From Diphasiastrum complanatum (lineage: Eukaryota; Streptophyta; Lycopodiopsida; Lycopodiales; Lycopodiaceae), in the NCBI GenBank assembly GCA_029204225.1, contig CM055113.1:22393605-22457604 (forward strand): a DNA stretch of 64,000 nt. Reading direction: 5' to 3'. This document shows positions 52,429 to 64,000 of this stretch, piece after piece. The notes beneath the pieces were generated by a model that was not told where the DNA came from, did no database searches, and worked only from the letters and a program-made list of their open reading frames with translations. Positions within the stretch are counted from its first letter, which is position 1, and each line of letters begins with the position of its first letter. A program made the position numbers and the translations under genes.

Positions 52429-55400
52429 ATGTCAAGTCTGTGGATAAAAGAAGCGAAGGCTGACATCTATTGTTTACGTGAAGCTCTTCAGCAACAGAAA
52501 TCCGAGCGGGCGTTGTCACCGCTTGTGCAGCTTTGTTGTGCAAATTATAAAAAGTACGTGGATGCAAACGTTGATGCTATCGAGCGAGATACCACATGTA
52601 TGCTATTAGGGACCTGGAAATCTCCCTTAGAAGTTGGTTTCTTGTGGATGGGGGGATGGAGACCGACTGCTGCCGTCGTTCTGGTCTTTTCTTTAATGGG
52701 CATTCAGATGGAATCAGAACTTTGGAAGATTCTTGAGGGAATTGAAGTCCCTTCAATGGCAACACTTTCAGCCAAACAACTTTCCATGTTGAATGCATTA
52801 CAGCAACGTAGTCGCTTGGCCGAAGATGATCTCTCCAACCGCCTTGCTTTAATACAGGTACCTTCTCTTTTTGGTCATCATTATATGAATTGAAAGGATG
52901 ATAAGATAAGCAGCACTTTCCACCAATACATGATCGATATTATATCTTTTAGGAAGACTGGCCGGAGGTTCAAAGGACATCCACACCCAAGCTTAAAATC
53001 ATTTCACACCTTACCACGTTTATAAAATTTGGCTATCAATGTATTCCCCATAATAAACATGATAGCAAGTACAATGCACTTGGAAAAGCAAAGAACATGG
53101 TTACACTAAGGAAGAAGGTTTTTCAACTTATATAACATGCATTTGGTGAACGATATGAAGTTACTATTAGAGAACTTAGTTGCCTTGGAAGCAATCATAA
53201 AAAGTAATCACTTTCCAATAGGTAGAAGTAGCTTGGGCACTCAAGAAGCTAAAAGGTTGCAAGATGAGTTCAAAGATGGTCAAAAGATTTTTAAAACTCA
53301 AAATGGCCACCAACAGGAGAAGCATGTACATCAAATAGGAGTTGAGTGTGTAAAACAAGTGTATTGGGTATGTTATACACCCTCATAGTAAAGATGCTAT
53401 TCGACGATGGGATAGACTTGGTGGGGTTAGGAGTTTCAACTCTTGGCTTGGGCATTGTTATCTTTGAAGTTGGGACATTGAGTGTAAGTATTTGGTAAGG
53501 AATCAAGCTAGTATGGGACAAAGGTGGTAAGGGCATACATACTTGCGTGAAGACGGGATAAGGCATCAATGGTAGTGTTACTTTTATCGAGACGATATTT
53601 GCCATTTTGAGCATTTGGGGTTGTTTGATAGAAGTTGAAGATTTGATTTAAGATGGTCAACACGAGCAATGAGGTGGTAATGAATACTAATATGTAATGA
53701 AAGGATACAAGGACACATTATCTAAGAAGAGGTTTTAGAACATTATTCATAATACTTTGAAGTAGTGGGCCATTGGTGACTCCAAAAGGCATAACAAAGA
53801 ACTCATACAAGTCTACTAAAGTGCAAAAGGCCATCTTGTATTTATCTCTTGGATAAATACAAGATGGCCTTTTGCATATGTATGATGATAATCAGATCAG
53901 AGATCAGTCTTGGAGGATGGTTGCTTTGCCTAGCTGATCAATTAAGTCATTCATATGAGGTATAGGATAGTGATTTTGAATAGAGAGCTTGTTTTAAGCT
54001 CGATAATCAACACAATTCCACTTCGTGTCATCTGTTTTGTCAATGAGTAAAATAGGCGCGCTATACGTACTAGTACTAGGGGCTACCAAACCATGTTGTG
54101 AAAGGCCAACTATTCGGCTCTCCATGTCAAGCTACTCATACAGGGACTGGCAGTATGGTGCATGGGAGACTGGTGATGTGCCTGGGAAAAACACAATGAA
54201 ATGATTAATTTTGGCCTGTTGGTGATAAACACGAGTAGTGGCATTAAATTAGCTAAGAGTATTACGAGCATATTGTGATGTAGATAAGGGATTGGAGACC
54301 TGGAGGCCATTGTGTGAGTATCTGGATATTTATGATTTAGAAGATTCACAAATTACATAGCCTCGGCGATTTTTTGTTGTCTGAGAGAAACCACATTATA
54401 TTGAAGAGCAGCACTTAATTAACTCAATAATATATTGTGTGATAAGCTCTGTTCACTGCTATGTAATCCATTGAAGATCAATCATTGCTTCTCAAAGGAT
54501 ATGCTTGCAAAGTAGCCCAAAATGAAAGCAATCGTGCGTCACATTTTGGGAGAAAGTGCGGCACCTTGTAGCAGCTTTGCCTTCAACAAAATGGAGGGCT
54601 GCCAATTGAACTCTCTGATCTTCACTTTTGGGGTACAATTTAAAGCATGTCTTAAGTTCATTCTTTAGAATCCTGCTTACTAAACTGAATGTGTTGAGGC
54701 TTGTCTCTCTACAGATCACCCTTGATCTGACTTTACCTACACAAACTTGCAATTCACTAGTCAGAGATTTCCGTGGAGAAGTATGTGTGTTGGCATTTTG
54801 AGAGTTATGTTTGTTGTTAGGAAGTATTTTTTCTTTTATAAAACCTCACACTTTGGTTTTCCCATTTCATGAAGAATAATATTGTACCTGATGTGCTCCC
54901 GAGAGCCAAATCCGTCATTACAAGAGTCGTAATATGGTTGGAGAATTGCATAAAATTAACAACTCCAAGTTTAGAGTTGGGCATGATTTTTGTCTCTAAG
55001 ACATGCTTTATATGGTTCATGATTTTTGCAAGCTGAGAAGTTAGAGATCATGATTGCAACATGGATAGGCCTTTGGTGCATGATTTTGTGCATCAGCATA
55101 GAAAAGTATATCTGATGCATGGGAAACAGATGCTTGTGGCAGATCAGGAAATGGTCAAGGCAAGTGAATCACGGGACTTGACGGAGGTGCGAGAAGCCAT
55201 GGAACCTAAATTGGCATGTCTACGAGATCTTTTGATTGAAGCAGAAGTGCTTCGTTTTCGAACATTAGAAGAAATGGCTAGAATTCTAACTGCAGTACAA
55301 GCAGCACAGTTTATTGTGGCTGCTTATGAATTGGTTGTAGCTGTCAAAAATTTGGGCGAACAGCAACGGTGTTCCCAAACTGTTATGAGTAAGATAGGTA

Positions 55401-58400
55401 AATGTTCGAAAGCTGCAAATCTTCAAGAACTTGCTTCCAAAGGGCTTATTGACGAACTGCGAGAGGCCTTGAGTAATGGTGCCAATCCATCAGAGGCTGA
55501 TTTTGATGGTCGTACTCCATTGGTAAGTTTTCCTCTCATATGTGATGTTGTACTGTATTGCTGGTCACTTTGAATTGCTGTGCCACGTAGATCAGCAGAC
55601 GTTTTTCTTGTTTATGGATATATTGCTTGTTTGAATTTTTTAGCCGAAGTATCGAAAGAAATACAAATAAAGTAAAAAGAGGAACTTATTATTTCTCAAT
55701 CACGCATTGCAAGTTCAGCAGTTAGCATTTATCTTGGCTTGGAATATGTTGAAGAGCTAATATTTGAAGGTTATTAGTTTCTTGAGTGACCGATCGAATG
55801 AAGCTGTGGAGCAACAGAAACGTTCTAGAGGGATAATTTTTTTGTCAATAAATCATGCTCAAACAAATTATTTTCAAAGTTCTTGAAAACCTACAGGAGG
55901 ATACAAATATCCAAAATAGTGTTTTTTTTGGAAATTAGTTACATGATTATTATTTTGAAGGAGTCTCCATCTACATCCTGATGAATCTAAAGTCATTCCC
56001 CCTTAGGACTTCCAGATAAAGGCTGAATGGTGACCATTTGTGCCAGTCCACTTTTTTTTTTTCATTGCTAAGTGGTTGAGTGCTCGGAGGGTCTGACTGT
56101 TTAGATTCCTTGTTCCAGCTAACTTTTTATTTGGTGTATTTGAGCCTTTGCCTGATGGTGAGTTTTGAAGATGCCCTAACTTTCTAACCTTGTATTTTTT
56201 TTATGATCTCAAGCATTTGGCAGCCGAAAAGGGTCATGTGGATTGCGTTGCATTGCTAATAAAGGAAGGAGCTAATGTGAATAAGAAAGGTGTGTGGAGT
56301 ATCAATCCCTGTTTTTCAATTCAAAATAAGTTGCGAGCATTTTTTGGTTCCATCACCTTTGTTGTATTCATAGGATTTCAGAAATCTCCTTGCCTATCTT
56401 CAAGCATTGCCTTACCAGCTCAGACAAATTGTGGATTTATATATCAACTTTTTTCAGGGAGTTCATAAACTTTGCTAGTTTACCAGAGTGATCTACCATT
56501 CAAGTTCTATTATATACAATGTATTTTTTCTTTTACATGATTATTCCTACTTTCATACTACCTGGAAAAGTGATAGAAATTTGAGCTTATGATTGTGTAT
56601 ATTGTTCAAGAATTTGTTCCGAAAGTTCAAACTAGAAGGCTTCCAAGAATCACTGTTTTTTTGTACAAGGCTTTTAATTTTTTTGAGTTCTTGACGCGCT
56701 CTTTTGACTCTCAGTTCATCGAATGATGAGTTTGGGGCACTCTTTGTCATGCACAGATAATTTTGGAACAACCCCTCTTACTGGAGCATTAAAAGGAGGT
56801 CATGATGCAGCTGTTCAGATCCTGATGGAAAGTGGAGCTGAAGCTTACCTGCAGGTGTCCACTGCACTAGATTTCATGAATCAGTACAACTTTTCTTATT
56901 ATCATTCTACACGAGTTGGGATTGAGCGCATGTTTTGACCTTCTCAGAAAGTATAATTTTTCATCTTGACGATCTACTCGAATTTTTGTTGGCTTATTGG
57001 CGTATTCCCTTCATATTTGGAACTAAACTGCTAGCTGCTAACCTTATATGTTCCTATTTGAAATACTTTTTATACTTTGTGGTAAATCTGCATTATGATC
57101 TCTATCAAAGATTTAAGTTTGCAGCTAGGCCAACCTGGTTAGCTTTCGTAGATGGCCTGGCAGAAAACCATTGTAATACTATTGCCTAGATGCAATGCAA
57201 TACACCCAAAGACCAACTAATGTATTCTGCTTGTCCATTTGCTCTTGGATAATATGTATAATATGCATTGTAGCTGCCCAATGGTACTCAAAGAAAATCC
57301 AATAAGTTCATTGCCAGATTAGGGACAAGCTCTAACTGGAACTCATATCAATTAGTAATATCTTCCTCAATAAAGCGAGCAGTGCTCAGGTATTATCTCG
57401 TAGTGTGTCGGTCCAAGGCTCATATAATACCATAGTTGGTGGGAACAAGGATATAGTGATGGCTGGGATAAAGATCGGTGAAATCTTTCCAATAAATTGC
57501 AAACCCCGTCAGTGGAAGGGCATGATGGTTGTAAAGGTACTAGAGGCCAATCTGTGCATTTAGTTGGTCACCGTTTGATGTTGGCATACATCACATCTCT
57601 AGCAAAAATCAGCAGCAATTGTCCATGATGTTAGCCACTAAGTACCTGCTTGTGAAGTCTTCCGGGCTGGAATCTTTGACTTAAAGTATCCTTCCATTAG
57701 AGAATAATCACTTCTATGCGTTCTTCTGAATATAAAGGTTTCCATACATATCTTCAGCACTATGTTTATAGAAAATTGTATCGATTAAAATTCATTTTCT
57801 TGCCTTAAAGCTAGTTGCTTATTGTTGACTTTCTGTAAACGTATTTCATTTTAATCTCAAGGACGTGACTTCATATGGGATGACTACGGAAAATTGTACA
57901 CTTAACTGTACATTTACGTTGGATGCCAACAACATTTCTTAATCTGACACACCGTGCAGGCACACCATTTTTCAACAAGGCATTAGCATTCAAATTCAGG
58001 CTGAAGCCTAATTTTAACAGCAATTTCCAGGCACAAGTTCCCCAAATATTCTGTGAATAAGAATGAGTCTTGCCCTATAAACCACATGGTGACTAGTCCT
58101 ACCACAATTGGGTAAATTTTAGTTAAGGTCTACATTACTGCAAGTTCATTGATAAATGTGTGATGCCAACCTCATTGGTATAAAAGACAGTTTCCTAATA
58201 TAGTTACTTAGTGTACTAACAATATACCAAAGTAAGAAGTAAGCAGAAGTGCTTTACAGTAGTGTAAGGCTGGTTTCACATGGCCTAAGTCCAAAAGGCC
58301 CAAATCCTCGACTTTGATTGGTTTATTGTCTTATATTATGACGATTGTCATTGGAAATGTTCTCTTATTGGGAAGTGCAGATCTATCATAAGTTTGTGAA

Positions 58401-61400
58401 TTTGTGGGTTAAGAAGAGCAAATTTTCTGACTGCTTTCTATCGTTGTGAGTGAGAACCAAACCTGCGTGAGTCAAATGCAGCCCTGAATCACTCTGAGAA
58501 GGGCCAATAGCATTTATGTGAACAAGCATTTGGCATGGCTTATAACCTCAAGCGATGGCTTCTACATAGGCTTCCGTTGTGTGCTACAGCCTTCTTGTTT
58601 CCGTTTTCTTTTGCAAGATACTGGTCACTGATCTTCACGTGGCCCTCCTGCCCCCCACGGAGGCAGCAAAGCCAATTGTAAAAGTGTGCCCTTCGCAGCC
58701 GTTGTTTGTGGAGAAGCTCGATTCAAAAGCCAGCCATGTGTAGCCCGTTCCTTGCCTTGCCCTGAGGATATTAGTTTTAACTCGTCTTCCAGCCCTCAAG
58801 CGTGGACATCTAAACAAATAGTTGCTGTGTCCGTTGTATGTATATTCAGGAGCACATTCTCCTCTTGCGTGAACTTTCCAAGAATCTTGCCTGAAATTTT
58901 GTTGCATGAGAAATCCATGGAAAAAGCTCGATACGGGTCAGCCTCCAACCCGGTCTGCCATGTTCAGCAGGTAATGCAAGATCTGGAAAAAGGATCTTTG
59001 ACCCGTACACCTGTTTCAACAGGTTGGTCGCAGTTGTTGGACTGATTCAGCAGGCAAGAATGGGTGAAATGCACGGAGACTGGGTGGTGACATGGGAAGT
59101 GGATTTGTGAGAAAGGGTGGTGTGCTCCAAGAAAAAGATGACATCAAGAATGGGTAATGGTTTTCCATTGGATGAATCAGCTTAGTAAACCATTTTATGG
59201 TTGTTTGACTGTTCAGGTTTTCCGACTTGGCATGGAATGGAAATTTTCAGAGTGCCCAGGATCGGGTTAGACATTTTGCTAATTTGTAAAGATCGCCTCC
59301 GGAGTTTCAATTTAGGGATTGGGTATATCTTAGATTTCTGAAAGATTCTAAGGTAATGCGTACCTGTAAGCATTACAAATTGTTTGCTTGTTACAGTGTG
59401 GGTTCCACATATAAGTCGTTTGAAGATGAGTTACATGCGGGGGATCACCTTGGTTTTGGTAAAGGTCTAGATTCATTTGAAGATGTTATGGCCCTAATGG
59501 GGGTTTGGACCATTAGGGGGGTGTGTCTTGGACATAGGGACCGGTCCTAACTTGGATAGTAGTTGAGGAGGACCATGGGGTCAGGATCACCTGCATGCGG
59601 TATTAGCATGTGTGTTGCATTCTAGTATGGGATAGAATGTACATGCATTGTGCTATTGCATGGGTCTTAGCTACTATGGGTTAGGGGTAGCTACATGCAG
59701 TGGACATGCGTGGGAGATTGGCATGGTCTGTTAGAGTGCTTCCATGTGGATTCGGTGCATGCAGTGGACATGTGTGGGAGATTGGCATGGTCTGTTAGAG
59801 TGCTTCCATGTGGATTCGGTGCATGGGCAGGTGGGGTAGGCTCTATGCTCTATATATACCCTAACCCGTGTCCATGAGGATCATGGAGAGTCTTACAGTC
59901 GTTATGCCGTTGGACAGTGAAGCATTTCTCTTGTGATTTGCCTATCTCATGGGATGCTCGGGGGCTAGATCGGTATTTGATCTAGGATTGGTCGGGATGG
60001 TTTCGTCTAGCTCGATTTGGAGTCTTGGGGGATGTTTTAATCCCATCAGATCCCCCATAAAAAATTTTGTTTTTTGAAACCCATATTGCAAAAAAAAAAA
60101 AAAAAAAGTGTTCCTGGACCTCGTTCTTAAGAACAGTTTCCGGAACGGGGGGTGCATCTCTGATATATATATATATCTCATATTTGCAGCCCGTTTTCCA
60201 AAAATTTCACTTAGGGTTACAAGCTTACTCGATCCAATCAAATGAGAAGGCACCTAACATTACAGAAACTTCTGATGGTTGATTAATGCATAGGAGAAGA
60301 CCAGAGAGTGCTACAAGCAACACACACTCTACCTTGATAGCACAAGTCTATAGGCCTTCATAGAACAGTTTTGGGAGCTAAGTTCAAGGATTCTTTGCAG
60401 GTTGTGTATGGCCGATTTGCAACCACCCGTCGAATCCAAGGGCCAGAGAAAAGAATCAGCTTATTTATCCATGTCATGATTTCTAAATTATTGATAGTTT
60501 ATCCGTAAAGTAGGCCATAAGTTGTCTTTCACGACGTCATCCTTATCCTCACTCATCAGCCATGAGTTTGGGACCCAACTGGCATTAAGAGTGATAATTA
60601 CTTGCAATAGCTCACGATTTTGAAAGGGCTTCCCTTAGTATGCACTTGTTTAACAATCTAATACTAATGAACGGGCATACCTCCACCCTTTTATACATTT
60701 CTCCTAAAAAATTTCAAGGAGAAGCAAAAAAATATAAAGGAGAAAAAGCAAAAAATAATGTTATTTATTTATGTTTCAGAAAACCCCGATCCTTATTTCT
60801 AGAACATGATCGAGATCGTGTTTCGGATCGTATGCATGCAACTATGGTATATAAATGTAGTTGTTTTGCAGGAACCAGGTATCGAGTTGTGCAAAGCAAC
60901 GGCAAGTGGTGATGTTCAGTATGTGCAGAAGCTTCTAAATTCTGGAATTGATCCTAATGTTGCTGATTATATGAACTCCACACCTCTGCACATAGCAGCT
61001 GCTGCAGGCATACCTCAAGTAGTGGAACTTCTTATGAGCCGAGGAGCAGATGTGCTAGCACAAAACTGGTGAGTGACTTTTAGTCAACACATATTTGTCG
61101 ATCAAGAACTAATCCAGTATAATTTGATGCAGATTCTGTCAGATATTGTTGTTGAAGTACCTAGGCTGGTGTCTTATAGTTTCATCGAATCTTGTTTGCA
61201 AATTGAGAGTTCACGGTTTGCATTTTGATGCAGAATATATTGATATTCATTCCATGAGTATGTCCTAAGAAAATGTCACTACTTACCAGCATCGTGCAAG
61301 TGGGAAGGCTTTTTACTTGATGCTTGGTGTATTATAGATTTCTAGAGTAAAACCCAAAAAAAGTTCTTTATATTTGAGTCACTATTTGATATGCTTCTGT

Positions 61401-61749
61401 TTTAAATGGTGGCAAGTTCTGAACTGGCCTCGTGGATTTTTAGTTCTGTTGGCTCTAAAGACTTGCTTCTGTACATGAAATTCAAGTTGCATGTTCGTGA
61501 CAATCTATTTATGTTGGATGAATCGAGTGGAATCAAAGAGTTTATTATTGTGTGCCCAGTTGAGTTTGTAGCCTCAATCATGTATAAGTATTTTGTAAAT
61601 TGTCTCGCTTTAAAATTGTGAAGGAGCTTATTGTTTTTTACAGGCATGGTTCAACACCTTTGGATGAAGCCAGAAATTCTGGAAGTGACGCGACTGTTAA
61701 GATACTAGAGGACGAAATAGTAGCTAGGCAGCAAGAATCAGACCAATAA
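52429..61749 (+). CDS. DOG1-domain protein with C-terminal ankyrin repeats
   Basis: Six exons, all GT-AG and phase-consistent: 52429-52857, 55130-55522, 56214-56289, 56757-56854, 60872-61068, 61644-61749 (TAA). The product is 432 residues. Residues 1-230 match the DOG1 domain of TGA-type bZIP factors: LSPLVQLCCANYKKY, LEVGFLWMGGWRP, LQQRSRLAEDDLS and, in exon 2, LRFRTLEEMARILTAVQAAQ. From ~240 come about five ankyrin repeats: GRTPL/HLAAEKGHVDCVALL, DNFGTTPLTGALKGGHDAA, DYMNSTPLHIAAAAGIPQVV and HGSTPLDEARNSGSD. The repeat set is strikingly like that of plant Shaker K+ channels (AKT/SKOR). There is no bZIP and no membrane segment. In TGA factors DOG1 mediates protein contacts, so a cytosolic or nuclear scaffold role is inferred. 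Frames are intact. Exon 2 could instead start at 55148 (also in phase, 6 residues shorter). Confidence 0.88.
53290..54240 (-). mobile_element. Ty3-gypsy relic in intron 1
   Basis: Minus-strand fragments: SHAPY...Y (54180), APILLIDKTDD and IQNHYPIPHMNDLIDQLGKA (RT, ~54060-53930), LYEFFVMPFGVTNGP (~53800) and, near 53310, HASPVGGHF, the integrase zinc-finger start. Frame changes and stops throughout. A perfect 24 bp inverted repeat (53823-53846 with 53852-53875, 5 bp loop) interrupts the RT. Antisense to the host gene. Confidence 0.8.
57150..57660 (-). mobile_element. Probable gypsy integrase relic in intron 4
   Basis: The minus strand shows CDVCQHQ, an integrase-finger-like CxxCQ, and further on QEQMDKQN, resembling the HPQTDGQTE motif, at appropriate spacing, with many stops. 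Weak but consistent with the intron 1 relic. Confidence 0.35.
57661..60871 (+). other. Rest of intron 4, no gene accepted
   Basis: A 120-codon frame at 58686-59045 and its 90-codon antisense partner are unrecognised and probably spurious. A 65 bp tandem duplication lies at 59694-59825 (unit GTGGGAGATTGGCATGGTCT...). A short TA run sits at 60162-60176. Confidence 0.45.
59694..59825. repeat. 65 bp tandem duplication inside intron 4
   Basis: Two copies differing at one base, from CATGCAGTGGACATG to GTGGATTCGGTG. Confidence 0.95.
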
Positions 61750-62746
<997 letters not shown>

Positions 62747-63048
62747 AATATTTAATATTTTTTAGTATAAAATATGTTTTAATATTTAATATATTACTGT
62801 ATTTTTTTTAACCTAATCCCCCCCCCTCGCTTCATCTCTCTCCCTGCCCGTCGCCCTACTGTCCGTGCCCTCCCTGCTGTCCGCCCATCGCCCTACTGTT
62901 CGCGCCCTCCCGGCTGTCTTCGCATTGCACTGATCGCGTCCTCCCCTGCTATTGCTATTTCGGCCTTTATTGTGGTTTTTTCAAGCCTTCCGACTCCTAT
63001 TGCACCCACAATGATCTCTGCCTTCTTTCCCCAGTCCTTTCTACAGAG

Positions 63049-64000
63049 ATGGTGCATTCCAACCTTGCCGATCTGTGGGACGAGGTGGACATTGTCAGGC
63101 GGGTTCCCGACAAGTCTAACAAGTCCGGTGCAAGGATAGTGCGCTGTCGATATTGCCTGACAGAGTTCGTTGCCACCCTCACTCACCTTAAAGGTCACCT
63201 ACTCGGTGCACGTGCGAGAGATGGTGGCACACTGAATGCTGCCCCCTGTGCCAGTATGTCCGTTCCCGTCAGGCAGCCACTTTTGGATACCTACAGGCCA
63301 CGTCTTGTGGCGGGGGAGAACACCATTTCGGAGGGTGTTCTTCGGTTTTGCACCGCTCCTTATGTGGTTGACCCCGAGTTGCTGCCTGCTTGGCTGGCAC
63401 GCACGAGGAGAGGGAGTGCATCCTCGTCTAGTCCCTTCGCCCCTCGTCCCTCTCAGACAGTTCCACCTCACGCACCCCCATCTGCACCCATTCTGGTGGA
63501 TCCTGTCCCACCGCGTCCGCCAGTTGCCACTGTGGTTCCACCACCACCTACTGTTGCTCGCACTCCCCCAGTTTACGACTTTCTCATGGACTCTCCACCT
63601 CCCGAGCAGGAGCAGGCCCCGGATGCCAGTGACGAGGCCTTCCAGGATGTTGAGGAGATCCCTTCCTCCCTCCCTTCACATCCGGATGACCACCCTACCC
63701 AGCAGTTTCGTATCCCATGCCAGATGTCCACCCTCCACCAGTGTACCCCACTTACGCTGCTGCACCCATCCCGGCCAGTGCATCCCACTCTCCCCATTCC
63801 ACGTCTACAGCTGATGCATCCACTAGTGCCCAGGCTGTCGCGTCATCATCCATTCCTGTCACGTTTGGTGCACCGTGCTGGAGGTCCGCTACCCGTCGCC
63901 CAGCTGAGAGAGTTCTTAGGCAGCAGAGCATTCGCGGCGCGCATCAGCCGCACATGGATAGAGAGGCCACACAGGCCGTGGCCAGCCTGATTTATGAGCT
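63049..64000 (+). pseudogene. hAT-type transposase N-terminus with BED zinc finger, partial
   Basis: ATG 63049. Residues ~25-55 have the BED-type finger CRYCLTEFVATLTHLKGHLLG (C-x2-C-x(n)-H-x(n)-H), typical of the N-terminus of hAT transposases. A Pro-rich linker follows (~110-215). Near 63706 one base seems lost: the proline-rich composition continues in the next frame (VHPPPVYPTYAAAPIPAS) to the window end (EATQAVASLIYEL), while the original frame becomes atypical. This part is missing from the hAT relic at 47.7-49.2 kb, so the two may be complementary fragments of one family. The catalytic core lies beyond the window. Confidence 0.8.

Noticed and set aside
58686-59045. 120-codon frame in intron 4 and a 90-codon antisense frame
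   Set aside because: Both strands open over a GC-richer patch, no family features, lies inside an intron of an intact gene.

Overview
The window looks like nuclear DNA from a land plant, probably a seed-free vascular plant such as a fern (low confidence on the group). It is AT-rich, intron-rich and crowded with Ty1-copia, Ty3-gypsy, hAT and less familiar DNA-transposon relics. It carries a plant DOG1-domain gene, short TTTAGGG-type telomere-like motifs and about 2 kb of very long GA/CT microsatellites.

Layout. 0-1.2 kb: gypsy pol relic (minus). 2.7-8.7 kb: one full-length copia element with matching LTRs, recently inserted but inactivated. 8.7-13.4 kb: mostly empty, with a small putative secreted-protein gene at 10.96-11.23 kb. 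13.4-17.9 kb: tandem array of a ~0.8 kb unit, each unit opening with a GA microsatellite. 20.0-21.7 kb: truncated copia (minus). 21.7-26.7 kb: copy 1 of a two-gene transposon-like element, here called element X. A ParB-like gene runs left, a DUF7869/DDE-like gene runs right, and an array of 17-21 bp palindromes lies between them. 26.8-28.3 kb: CT/GA microsatellite locus with mirrored minisatellite repeats. 29.2-32.2 kb: two more copia fragments head to head. 32.2-33.4 kb: a third patch of the palindromes beside ParB-gene-like exons. 33.9-41.2 kb: a four-gene cluster, here called element Z. It includes a divergent gene whose single reading frame joins a histone H3/CENH3-like fold to a Ulp1-type SUMO protease, and a transposase-like gene. 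41.5-44.7 kb: element X copy 2. 47.5-49.2 kb and 63.0-64.0 kb: hAT transposase relics. 52.4-61.75 kb: the one clearly intact multi-exon host gene, DOG1 domain plus ankyrin repeats, six exons with canonical splice sites and gypsy relics in its introns.

How the parts relate. Only the DOG1-ankyrin gene and possibly the small secreted-protein gene look like functional host genes. The rest is mobile-element sediment. Elements X and Z share an architecture: two divergent genes around a repeat-rich, partly palindromic spacer. The nonsense codons in the copia element and in element Z are almost all TAG or TGA with few frameshifts, a pattern expected when methylated, silenced plant transposons lose cytosines by deamination.

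The most novel-looking items are the H3-Ulp1 fusion frame, the ParB-like protein linked to palindrome arrays, and the DOG1-ankyrin fusion. Family assignments come from motif recognition only; no database search was run.
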